Both the position numbers and the translations under genes were made by a program. From IMG/VR virus record IMGVR_UViG_3300007276_000153, positions 1-33,866 of that record: 33,866 nt of DNA. One strand, given 5' to 3'. The stretch's first letter is position 1, and each line of letters begins with the position of its first letter. The notes beneath the pieces are model-generated. The model ran no database searches, had not been told where the DNA came from, and was given only the letters and a program-made list of their open reading frames with translations. The DNA is from a virus. Shown here piece by piece: positions 6,336 to 13,354 of the stretch.

Positions 6336-6647
6336 ATGATTAACAGAATATTAACAGTTTATCCTCAGTATCAGTATAAGGCTTTGCCATTTAGTCCTGA
6401 GTATCAGTTAGTTAAGTTTCTATTTGACATAATAATAATTATAGTACAACGATATGAGAGCAAATATTCGATATATTCCATGCCTTCGGTAAATAGCCTG
6501 TCCAGAGTGTGTAAGGTACCTCCGTTAGTTTATACTCTACTAAATAAGTACCTTACAGGGTCTAGACCAGTACTACACTGGCCTCAGGCCACATTGGATT
6601 CCTTAAATAAGTACCTTACAGGTAGGTCTATTTGGACTGTTAATTAG
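6336..6647 (+). CDS. Doubtful ORF (103 aa) overlapping a repeat region
   Basis: The frame is open from ATG 6336 to TAG 6645 and follows a leader, but its codon use differs from neighbours: CGA, TCG twice and CCG occur although CpG is rare in most of the window. A tract of Ile residues (IIIII) is encoded mid-way, and NKYLTG appears twice because of a 19-bp DNA repeat. It could be a small coding gene. It could equally be non-coding control DNA that happens to be open. I favour neither strongly. Confidence 0.35.
   Translation: MINRILTVYPQYQYKALPFSPEYQLVKFLFDIIIIIVQRYESKYSIYSMPSVNSLSRVCKVPPLVYTLLNKYLTGSRPVLHWPQATLDSLNKYLTGRSIWTVN
6511..6622. repeat. Cluster of direct repeats and palindromes, candidate origin or control site
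   Basis: A 19-bp direct repeat (TAAATAAGTACCTTACAGG) occurs at 6541-6559 and 6604-6622. The inverse GTAAGGTAC lies at 6511-6519. Between the copies are GGTCTAGACC (6559-6568), CCAGT/ACTGG (6567-6581) and TGGCCTcAGGCCA (6579-6591). The cluster sits immediately upstream of the replication genes. Two iterons are few for an origin; a repressor or initiator site is equally possible. Confidence 0.5.
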
Positions 6648-6680
6648 GTCTTTTTTAAGTGATACATACTCACAAAAATT

Positions 6681-6935
6681 ATGGAGCAAAAAATGAAAAA
6701 TAAAATAAAGTGGGAAAATGGCTCTCCAGAATGGATATATATAATAGGGGCTCTAATGACCCTACCAGATAATATGAAAGCAATAATAATTACAGAGGGC
6801 ACAAGTTCCTGCCATTACTTCGAGAGAGGAGAGGAAGTGACTATAGGGAAGGCTTTAGATGCAGACCTAGTATATGCAGTAAATAATAACGGCTTAAGAC
6901 AGGCTTTAGAAATTACAGATTATGAGACAGTCTAG
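6681..6935 (+). CDS. Hypothetical protein (84 aa)
   Basis: A small acidic protein at the head of the replication block. It starts in an A-rich context (CACAAAAATT before ATG) and overlaps the next gene by 14 bases. The middle (MKAIIITEGTSSCHYFERGEE) looks like strand-turn-strand. No family is recognised. An in-frame second Met (codon 5) is an alternative start. Confidence 0.6.
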   Translation: MEQKMKNKIKWENGSPEWIYIIGALMTLPDNMKAIIITEGTSSCHYFERGEEVTIGKALDADLVYAVNNNGLRQALEITDYETV

Positions 6936-7152
6936 GGAGGATTACATATTAAAGATTCGGCTATTCTTAGAGAGACACGCTGGAGAGAATACAGTAGTAG
7001 GAGATACCTGTAATGAGGTACTAGAGGACACCTGTGCTGGAGAGCTGGATATGCCTCACAAGTTAATAGACTATCTGGAGTACTTAGCTATACTAAAGCC
7101 AGAGTTTGAATATGGAGCAGCTAAAACCATAAAGCTTTTTAAGAATGATTAA
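6922..7152 (+). CDS. Hypothetical protein (76 aa)
   Basis: A small acidic protein with helical segments (DYILKIRLFLERHAGE, LIDYLEYLAILKPEFEY). It overlaps its upstream neighbour by 14 bases and the primase-helicase gene by 8 bases, so it is likely co-translated with the latter and may be a replication accessory. There is no motif to confirm that. Confidence 0.55.
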   Translation: MRQSREDYILKIRLFLERHAGENTVVGDTCNEVLEDTCAGELDMPHKLIDYLEYLAILKPEFEYGAAKTIKLFKND

Positions 7153-10100
7153 ACACCTCTCTGAGTGGATTCCTAAGATAGATTCTGTAGTACCTGTTAA
7201 GCAGGTTCCAGTAGGTAAAGAGCTTACATGGTTCAGCACGCTTAAGGGGCACCAGCAGGCTTCTAAGGATATATCTATAATAGAGCTGGTAGATATTATT
7301 AATGCCTTACCTAAGCCCAGTAAACACCCTACTGAGATGAGTAAGAAGGAGTATGGAGACTATAAGATAGGCCTCCCTGCTATTAAGACTGGTAGATATA
7401 ATGGTACTGGTAAGAAGGAAGTAGATAGAGTATATCTAGGAGACTATATTTTTTTTGATTTAGATGTTAAGCTTAGTAATGAGAACAGCCATATATATAA
7501 ATCACGCTCCAGCAATTCCAGAGTATTTCAGGTTCTGCAGGAGGTAGCAGTAGTAGCTTATAGGAGCCCTTCTCAGGTAGGTATGAGTGGAGTATTATAC
7601 TGCCCAGATATTAGTAAGTATCCTCCAGCAGCTCATAAGGCCATTACTAAATTAGTATATAGAGAGCTGGAGAAAATAATTAAAAGGGAGAGTGGTGTAA
7701 TGGTGGTTCTGGATGACGCTCAGAGTCCTTCTGTGCAGGGGAGATTTATAGCTCCAGCTTATACATTCCCAATAGAACTAAATAAAGCCCCTATAGCCTT
7801 CTATACCTCAGCTACTGAGGAGCAGAAGTTCCATGCTAATAAGACTCCTGTATATGTTAATCAGGGAACCTGTAGAGAAGGCTCTCTGGAGGATAGATAT
7901 AATAAAGATAATCCAGATATAGTAGGCCACTTAATAGCTGCAGGCTTCACTCCTACAGATACTAGGAGAGATGGCTATAAACACCCAGCCACTACCTCAG
8001 CAGACTCTGGGAATGTATCCTCCTGTGGAGGGTTCTTCTGGTGTAGTTCTGAGAGCTACTTAGCCCAGACTATATACAATGGGAGAACAGCTAAGCAATT
8101 ATTTCCCTTCCACTTAGCTTTAATCCAGAGTGGTAAGAGCTACTCAAATTTCTGTAAGTGGCTAGAGACTGAGAAGGGTTATGCATTAAAACCAGAGGAG
8201 AAAAAATCCAGAGTAGATACGGCAAAAGAATTAGTTAAGACAGCCCAGAGCTTCGAGGATATTTTTAAGCTATGTACTCCACTATTAAGTCTATCATTTA
8301 AAGAGAGACAGGAGTTCTTAGCCACAGCTAATATTCCTGCTTTTGACAGGTACAAGTATAAGGACTACCTTAAGCTTAAGAACCTTAAGATAAATTATGA
8401 TGAGACTTATGAGGTAAAGAACAGGCTCTCAGAGGTAAGTCCCCAGATTTTTGACCTAGCTGACAAACATAAAGAAATAGTTATAGCAGCAGATACTGGT
8501 ATAGGTAAGACCTATGCTGTAGTAAATGACTTCTCAAAATTAAGACCTAAGAAGAGGCTACTCTTTATAGCTCCCCTAGCCATTATTCCTAGACAGGTAG
8601 GTTTATCCTATGACCTAGTGGCACTATATGGCTCAGATGTAAAGCCTACTATATGGGATGCAGCTACCAGAGCAGATGTAGTACTGGCCACTCAGGAGAA
8701 AGCTGTAGAGCTTCTAGATAAAGGATATAAATTTGACTATATAGTACTGGATGAGATACACTCATTCATAGTGGGTAATGATTATAAGTCCAGTACCATA
8801 TCTAGGGTAATGGAGCTAGTAGAGGCTAGAGAGATTCCTGTGATAGGGTTAACTGGGACTCCAGTACAGCAGTTAAGGGAGCTAGGATTTAGGCTAATAC
8901 AGGTAGTAAAGGAGACTCCAGACAGGCAGGCTGTTACATTAAGGATGGATAACCAGAGCCAGATAGAGATAGTATTACAGCACCAGAAGAGTGTAAAGGG
9001 TAAGAGCCTTTATAGGCTCCAGAGCACTACTGATATTCAGCTACTTAAGGAGCAGTTTATTTCTCAGGGTTATCTGGAGGAAGAGGTGGAGATATATCAC
9101 AGTAGTAACGCTGTAAGAAAGGGAGCTGGCTATAATGCTGTATCTAATCAGGAGGTATTCCCTCACTCTGCTAAGATAGTCTTAACCACTTCATTTCTAG
9201 AGGAGGGTATTAATATAAAAAATCTAGGCTTCACAGATGTAGTGTATATGGATTCTAACTATTCTGGAATAGACCTCAGCTTGAAGCAGCTAGTAAATAG
9301 ATTTAGGACTGCAGACCCAGATAGACAGCTATTCTGGTATGCTAAGGTTAAGAATGACCAGAAGCCAAAGATGTTTAATGAGAATATAGTAGATGACTAT
9401 GAGAGACTAGAAAATGAAGAGGCAGAAGAGGATACCTTTGAGAGAGCTTCTTATAAGGCTTCAGCTTCTCTGGATAAGTTCTTCTACTCAGATGGTAGGG
9501 TAAATAGAGTGGCTTTAATTAATCACTATATTAAGAGATTTCACGCTACCTTTAATATGGATGAGCGTGTAGAATTTGTACAGGATAATTACTTTTTAGA
9601 TGTGACTATTGATAGTAGTTATGTACATACTATACAGGACATAGAAACTATCACAAATAGGAAGGATGCTCTTAAAGCTCTTAAGACTAATCTGTACTTA
9701 AATCACATGGAAGCTGTGCTAAATGCAGTGCTCCACTTCTCTGAGGATTTAGACTTAAAAGGATTAATAGCAGAGTGGCACCCTCAGGAGATGCTGGAGC
9801 CTAATGAGCAGGAATTTGTGCTTAAGAATATTAAGGCCTTTGAGAGAATGGCCTCTATGTATATGGATATAAAAGAGCATGGAGAGGAGCCTAATGATTA
9901 TATGTTAAATAAAGATGGAAGCCTGAGCCTTACCTCTCCAAAGTGGAGTATAAGGAAAGCTCTATTAAATGATGTAAAGCTTATCAGGAACCCTAAGAAT
10001 AAAAAGGATGAGAGACTGAGAATAAGAACCATAAAAGCTATAGAGGCTTTTGAGCTCTCAGGAGATTACACTCAGTGGAACTTATTAAAAACTTTTAAGA

Positions 10101-10321
10101 GTAATGGCTTTATGCCTGAAGGTATGGCCAGTACTAATAAAATAGTAAGACTGGTAGAGTACTTTACTGAGCTAGAGTATATATCTAATAGGAGTAGATT
10201 TGATGTAGTACCAGTAGAAGGATTTGATAAAGATTCCAGATTCGATATAGTACCAGTAGTAATAGTGGATAAGACACAAAAAATAGATAACCAATTAACG
10301 ATATTTGATATAGATGACTGA
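7145..10321 (+). CDS. Primase-like / SF2 helicase fusion protein (1058 aa)
   Basis: The N-terminal part (about 1-420) resembles BT4734/VirE-type N-terminal domains: IFFDLD near residue 102, a SPSQVGMSG loop, and Cys-containing segments (SSCGGFFWCSS). Such domains are linked to primase-polymerase proteins, so primer synthesis is an inference. The C-terminal part is a superfamily 2 helicase: Walker A ADTGIGKTY (about 448-456), DEIH (536-539), GLTGTP (motif III), TTSFLEEGINI (motif V) and QLVNRFR (about 715). A 300-residue C-terminal region is unassigned. It overlaps the next helicase gene by 8 bases. It is the likely core replication protein; no DNA polymerase is seen in the window, so the phage probably uses the host enzyme. 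Confidence 0.75.
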   Translation: MIKHLSEWIPKIDSVVPVKQVPVGKELTWFSTLKGHQQASKDISIIELVDIINALPKPSKHPTEMSKKEYGDYKIGLPAIKTGRYNGTGKKEVDRVYLGDYIFFDLDVKLSNENSHIYKSRSSNSRVFQVLQEVAVVAYRSPSQVGMSGVLYCPDISKYPPAAHKAITKLVYRELEKIIKRESGVMVVLDDAQSPSVQGRFIAPAYTFPIELNKAPIAFYTSATEEQKFHANKTPVYVNQGTCREGSLEDRYNKDNPDIVGHLIAAGFTPTDTRRDGYKHPATTSADSGNVSSCGGFFWCSSESYLAQTIYNGRTAKQLFPFHLALIQSGKSYSNFCKWLETEKGYALKPEEKKSRVDTAKELVKTAQSFEDIFKLCTPLLSLSFKERQEFLATANIPAFDRYKYKDYLKLKNLKINYDETYEVKNRLSEVSPQIFDLADKHKEIVIAADTGIGKTYAVVNDFSKLRPKKRLLFIAPLAIIPRQVGLSYDLVALYGSDVKPTIWDAATRADVVLATQEKAVELLDKGYKFDYIVLDEIHSFIVGNDYKSSTISRVMELVEAREIPVIGLTGTPVQQLRELGFRLIQVVKETPDRQAVTLRMDNQSQIEIVLQHQKSVKGKSLYRLQSTTDIQLLKEQFISQGYLEEEVEIYHSSNAVRKGAGYNAVSNQEVFPHSAKIVLTTSFLEEGINIKNLGFTDVVYMDSNYSGIDLSLKQLVNRFRTADPDRQLFWYAKVKNDQKPKMFNENIVDDYERLENEEAEEDTFERASYKASASLDKFFYSDGRVNRVALINHYIKRFHATFNMDERVEFVQDNYFLDVTIDSSYVHTIQDIETITNRKDALKALKTNLYLNHMEAVLNAVLHFSEDLDLKGLIAEWHPQEMLEPNEQEFVLKNIKAFERMASMYMDIKEHGEEPNDYMLNKDGSLSLTSPKWSIRKALLNDVKLIRNPKNKKDERLRIRTIKAIEAFELSGDYTQWNLLKTFKSNGFMPEGMASTNKIVRLVEYFTELEYISNRSRFDVVPVEGFDKDSRFDIVPVVIVDKTQKIDNQLTIFDIDD

Positions 10322-11537
10322 AGAAATAATACTAAGAGATTACCAGACTGAGATAGCTAATAAAGCTGTAGATAAGTTAAAGAGCTTATCTATAGTTTAC
10401 CTAGCACTGGAGGTAAGGGTAGGTAAGACCTTTACAGCCCTTGAGGCAGCTTATCTATATGGAGCTAAGAAAGTTCTATTCCTGACAGTAAAGAAGGCCA
10501 TAGGAGACATATCTGGAGACATAGATAAATTTGGGAAGCTGGATGTAGAGATACTATCTATAGACTCAGCTCATAAAGCCACAGGAGACTATGACTTAAT
10601 TATAGTAGATGAGGCTCATGGGCTGGGAGCATTCCCTAAGCCTAGTAATAGGGCTAAGAATGTTAAGAAGGTAGTAGGAAGCCTTCCAGTAATTTTGATG
10701 AGTGGAACACCCCACCCAGAGAGTATGAGCCAGCTCTTCCACCAGTTCTGGATAAGTGACCATAGTCCCTTCAGCAGCTACACTAATTTCTACAAGTTTG
10801 CTCATGAGTATGTAGATATAAAGCAGAGGGTATTCAATGGCAGGCCAGCTAATGACTATTCCAGAGGTAAGGAGGTAATGTTTACTCCTGTAGTAGATAC
10901 ATACTTCCTTAATTTCTCTCAGAAGCAGGCTAATTTCCACTGTGAAGTAGAAGAGCACATAATAGATGTTAAGATGCAGGAGGATACTATGAAAATGATA
11001 AGGAAAATAAAGAGAGATAAGGTACTTACTATGGATTCTGGAGTAATATTAGCAGAGACTCCAGTTAAAATGATGAGTAAATGCCACCAGTTAAGCTCTG
11101 GAACAGTGATTTTAGAGGAGACTGGCATGATTATTGTAGATAATACTAAGGCTAAGTATATAGAATGGTACTTTAAAGGTAAGAAAATAGCCATTTTTTA
11201 CAAGTATAAGGCTGAATTAGAGATGCTTAAGGCAATATATGGAGACAATATGACTGAGGATATAGTAGAATTTAATGAAACTGGTAAGAATATAGCCCTG
11301 CAGATACGCTCAGGAAGTATGGGAGTTAATTTATCTGCAGCAGATTGCCAAGTATTCCTTAATATAGACTTCAGCAGCAAGGATTATATCCAGAGTAGAG
11401 CTAGGCTCCAGACCCAGAAGAGGGAGAAGGTAGATGTTTACTTCTTATTTTCTGAGGGAGGCATAGAGAGAGATATATATAAGAGCCTTCAGAAGAAGGA
11501 GGACTATACGGCCAGATACTATAAGCAATATTTTTAG
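10314..11537 (+). CDS. SNF2-like superfamily 2 helicase (407 aa)
   Basis: ATP-dependent DNA translocase or helicase. Visible motifs: an early Q-like motif LRDYQ (7-11), Walker A VGKT (36-39), DEAH (99-102), SGTP (130-133), a motif V region MGVNLSAAD, and motif VI QSRAR (360-364) within QSRARLQTQKR. The length is compact and the protein is complete. It overlaps the primase-helicase by 8 bases, so the two are probably made together. DNA remodelling in replication or recombination is the likely task. Related phage genes sit beside VRR-NUC nucleases, as here. Confidence 0.85.
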   Translation: MTEEIILRDYQTEIANKAVDKLKSLSIVYLALEVRVGKTFTALEAAYLYGAKKVLFLTVKKAIGDISGDIDKFGKLDVEILSIDSAHKATGDYDLIIVDEAHGLGAFPKPSNRAKNVKKVVGSLPVILMSGTPHPESMSQLFHQFWISDHSPFSSYTNFYKFAHEYVDIKQRVFNGRPANDYSRGKEVMFTPVVDTYFLNFSQKQANFHCEVEEHIIDVKMQEDTMKMIRKIKRDKVLTMDSGVILAETPVKMMSKCHQLSSGTVILEETGMIIVDNTKAKYIEWYFKGKKIAIFYKYKAELEMLKAIYGDNMTEDIVEFNETGKNIALQIRSGSMGVNLSAADCQVFLNIDFSSKDYIQSRARLQTQKREKVDVYFLFSEGGIERDIYKSLQKKEDYTARYYKQYF

Positions 11538-11554
11538 TTAGAAACTTCTAAAAA
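11531..11554 (+). terminator. AT-rich inverted repeat, possible weak terminator
   Basis: TTTTTAG (11531-11537, overlapping the helicase stop) pairs perfectly with CTAAAAA (11548-11554) around a 10-base loop. An A/T-rich stretch with a short T run follows. The stem is weak, so it may be a terminator or only AT-rich spacer. Confidence 0.35.
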
Positions 11555-11602
11555 CTCAATTTTTAATAACGGAAACATTTTACTAATTTTAATAATCTAG
11601 AT

Positions 11603-11884
11603 ATGGCATTAACAGAAGCAAAGTACCAGAGTAAAATTATTAAAGCCTTAGAGGCTAAAAATTGGTTTTGCATTAAATTAATCAGTACTAATAAGAATGG
11701 CATACCAGATATACTGGCTCTGAAGAGAGATAGGAAGCCACTCTTTATAGAGGTAAAAGGAGAGAAGGGTAGGATAGCTCCTCTGCAGGAGTATAGAGCT
11801 AAGGAGGTAGCTTCATTAGGATTCCTTCATCACTTTGCAGTCTCTGGAGATGACTTCATAGATATTATATCAGAGAGATACTAG
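11603..11884 (+). CDS. VRR-NUC domain nuclease (93 aa)
   Basis: A single-domain PD-(D/E)xK nuclease of the VRR-NUC family. The catalytic pattern is visible: GIPD with P35-D36, then FIEVK with E50 and K52, followed by GRIAPLQ with Q62. An N-terminal helix (TEAKYQSKIIKAL) carries the usual early Glu. The length is typical of phage stand-alone VRR-NUC proteins, which are thought to cut branched or flap DNA during replication and packaging. The gene follows the two helicases. The start lies in a TAGATATG context and gives MALTEAKYQ, the expected family N-terminus. Confidence 0.9.
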   Translation: MALTEAKYQSKIIKALEAKNWFCIKLISTNKNGIPDILALKRDRKPLFIEVKGEKGRIAPLQEYRAKEVASLGFLHHFAVSGDDFIDIISERY

Positions 11885-11890
11885 ACACTC

Positions 11891-11944
11891 TGTCACTGAC
11901 AAACTGCCAATTTGTCAATATAAAATAGTTTGGCATGATATTTG
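11891..11944 (+). promoter_or_regulatory. Operator-like inverted repeats and possible promoter
   Basis: TGTCAcTGACA (11891-11901) overlaps TGACAAA/TTTGTCA (11897-11903 and 11911-11917), a perfect 7-bp inverted repeat with a 7-base spacer. TTTG (11911-11914), 22 bases and GATATTTG (11937-11944) form an imperfect Bacteroidota promoter. The repeats overlap its upstream element, as expected for a repressor or activator site. The next gene starts at 11971. Confidence 0.45.
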
Positions 11945-11970
11945 TAATTAATTAATTTAAATATAGAAAG

Positions 11971-12132
11971 ATGAGTAAAGAAGCAGAGAAATACTTAAAG
12001 GAAAATCTTAATATTTGGACAATTAGAGAGATTGAAAAATATGCCCCAATATTGCAAGCCTATACAGATAAGGAAGTAAGGAAAGTATTAGATAATGTAG
12101 TATATCATAAACCATTAAACATAGAAAAATGA
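11971..12132 (+). CDS. Hypothetical small protein (53 aa)
   Basis: ATG at 11971, after an A-rich stretch (ATATAGAAAG), begins MSKEAEKYLKENLNIW. The stop at 12130-12132 overlaps the next ATG (ATGA). It is charged and helical. Its first residues resemble those of the downstream gene (both begin MSKE and carry KYLKE), suggesting a small duplication. It is the first gene after the operator-like repeats. Family unknown. Confidence 0.6.
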   Translation: MSKEAEKYLKENLNIWTIREIEKYAPILQAYTDKEVRKVLDNVVYHKPLNIEK

Positions 12133-12389
12133 GTAAAGAAGAAACATTTAACGAGAAGAGGCAGAAATACCTTAAGGAAAAGTTTAAAGAGGAGCGAATA
12201 GAAGAGGGCAGGAAGCTCTGGGAAGAGAGAAACCAACCAGATACCCACCTAAAGCATTATGCTCTCCAGAAGGAAGCCTTAAGAGGCTTAACAGACCCAC
12301 TCTCTCCAGAGAAGAGATTAGCTTTAATAGTTAAGCAGCTGGAAGAGAATAACAAAGTTTTAAAACGTATTTTAGACAGTATGGTATAG
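12129..12389 (+). CDS. Hypothetical coiled-coil protein (86 aa)
   Basis: Very charged Lys/Glu-rich helices (QKYLKEKFKEERIEEGRKLW, then a C-terminal LIVKQLEENNKVLKRIL with heptad spacing) point to a small coiled-coil protein. It overlaps the upstream gene by four bases. A reverse-strand frame here is treated as a shadow. No function can be assigned. Confidence 0.65.
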   Translation: MSKEETFNEKRQKYLKEKFKEERIEEGRKLWEERNQPDTHLKHYALQKEALRGLTDPLSPEKRLALIVKQLEENNKVLKRILDSMV

Positions 12390-12437
12390 ACCACCACCAC
12401 TAAAGGAGTCACATTTTTAACCTTTAATTTTTTAACA

Positions 12438-12644
12438 ATGAAAAAGTATTCAATTTTATTAGTATTATTAATGGTAGGCTTAGCCTCCTGTGAACCAGAC
12501 ACAGAAATTCTGGGAGAGCTTATGATAGTAGATAAGGCTATTAGTGGCACAGACTGTATAGAGAGAGCTTATGGCTATGACACTAACCAGAATGGAACCC
12601 TTAACTATAATGAAGTAGTAAGGAGAGAAACAATTTGTAATTAA
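12438..12644 (+). CDS. Small lipoprotein with EF-hand-like calcium loop (68 aa)
   Basis: The N-terminus is a lipoprotein signal: MKKY, a hydrophobic core, then lipobox LASC with Cys18. Mature residues include a 12-position loop DTNQNGTLNYNE (48-59) that matches the EF-hand spacing of D, N, N, G, hydrophobic and E, flanked by Cys40 and Cys67. Similar DxNxNGxLxxxE...C units occur in larger Bacteroidetes surface lipoproteins. Here there is a single copy. It would be anchored in the cell envelope during infection; superinfection exclusion is a guess. It ends in a TAATG overlap. Confidence 0.7.
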   Translation: MKKYSILLVLLMVGLASCEPDTEILGELMIVDKAISGTDCIERAYGYDTNQNGTLNYNEVVRRETICN

Positions 12645-12799
12645 TGGATGACTATAATAAGTTAGTAAAGTATCTGGACAGGTTCTGTAAGAAGACTGGC
12701 CTAAAGTATAGCCTAGACCTAGCTCAGGATACTGAGCAGGGAGAGGCTTCACTAGAAGAGATTAAAAAAGGATTAAGTAAACTAAATAAAAAGAAGTAA
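12644..12799 (+). CDS. Hypothetical small protein (51 aa)
   Basis: ATG at 12644 overlaps the lipoprotein stop by one base, and TAA at 12797-12799 is one base before the next ATG. The protein starts MDDYNKLVKYLDRF and ends in a Lys-rich helix (EEIKKGLSKLNKKK). It is basic and soluble. Tight packing supports it; function unknown. Confidence 0.6.
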   Translation: MDDYNKLVKYLDRFCKKTGLKYSLDLAQDTEQGEASLEEIKKGLSKLNKKK

Positions 12800-12800
12800 T

Positions 12801-12971
12801 ATGGATGAGTTTAAATTATTAGTATCAGCACTGGAGCAGGCACAAAAGGCAGGAGCCTTTAGCTTGCAGGAAGTAGCACAGATATTACCAGCTATAGCTA
12901 AGCTAGGAGATAAGCTTACAGCCTCTATGGAGGTAGTAACTACTCCAGAAGATGATAGCCCTAAGCAGTAA
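12801..12971 (+). CDS. Hypothetical small protein (56 aa)
   Basis: ATG at 12801 gives MDEFKLLVSALEQAQKAG, followed by a helix (LQEVAQILPAIAKLGDKL) and an acidic tail ending SPKQ. Amphipathic helices suggest a small helical-bundle protein. I preferred this + frame to the longer reverse-strand frame because it joins tightly to the upstream gene and matches the strand of every other gene. Confidence 0.6.
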   Translation: MDEFKLLVSALEQAQKAGAFSLQEVAQILPAIAKLGDKLTASMEVVTTPEDDSPKQ

Positions 12972-12979
12972 GAAGTAGC

Positions 12980-13024
12980 ATACCTCAGGCAGGTATCCTC
13001 CAAGAGGTGTAATTAACCCTGCCT
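12980..13024 (+). ncRNA. Intergenic RNA with interlocking stems (pseudoknot-like)
   Basis: ATACCTC (12980-12986) can pair with GAGGTGT (13004-13010). AGGCAGG (12987-12993) can pair with CCTGCCT (13018-13024). The two stems interlock as in an H-type pseudoknot, although no bases separate the two 5' arms. A local CCTC-CAA-GAGG hairpin (12997-13007) competes for the same arm. The element lies between stop 12971 and start 13040, before the genes leading to the sigma-like protein. The pairing is visible; a regulatory role is inferred. Confidence 0.4.
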
Positions 13025-13039
13025 TAATACATTAAAAAA

Positions 13040-13354
13040 ATGCAGAAACTACATAATATATTTTTTAAGAGCGACAGGACATATACTCAACTTCTGAGGA
13101 GTCCATACGCTGCAGCCTATGAGGTAACTTCTAATATCCATTCAGATAGATATTATGAAGTTTTTAAGATTAAAGTAGGCTTTAAATATGACTTTGAGAC
13201 TATGGAAAAAACCACAGACCCTTATGAGAAGTACCCTTCTAATGAGGACTTTGGAAAGTGGGCATGGTGTATCCAGAGAGCCAATAATGAAGCCAGCATA
13301 ATAGCAGCTATAGATAGATTCAATATAATTAACACCCCAGCAAATGAAAATTAA
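13040..13354 (+). CDS. Hypothetical protein (104 aa)
   Basis: A soluble protein with aromatic-rich strands (YYEVFKIKVGFKYDF) and a C-terminal segment KWAWCIQRANNEASIIAAIDRF that looks helical. It starts after an AAAAAA run and overlaps the sigma-like gene by 11 bases, so the two are likely co-translated. No family is recognised with confidence. Confidence 0.6.
   Translation: MQKLHNIFFKSDRTYTQLLRSPYAAAYEVTSNIHSDRYYEVFKIKVGFKYDFETMEKTTDPYEKYPSNEDFGKWAWCIQRANNEASIIAAIDRFNIINTPANEN

Noticed and set aside
6541-6622. CRISPR-like array
   Set aside because: Only two copies of the repeat with one 44-base spacer full of palindromes, no third repeat and no cas genes.
11931-11946. Sigma-54-like site TGGCAT-N5-TTGTA
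   Set aside because: The spacing is close, but the final GC is missing, sigma-54 use is not typical in phages of this kind, and the Bacteroidota-type reading of the same bases is at least as good.
12782-13003. Reverse-strand frame of 73 codons
   Set aside because: It is antisense to a tightly packed + strand gene at 12801-12971 and no other gene lies on the minus strand.
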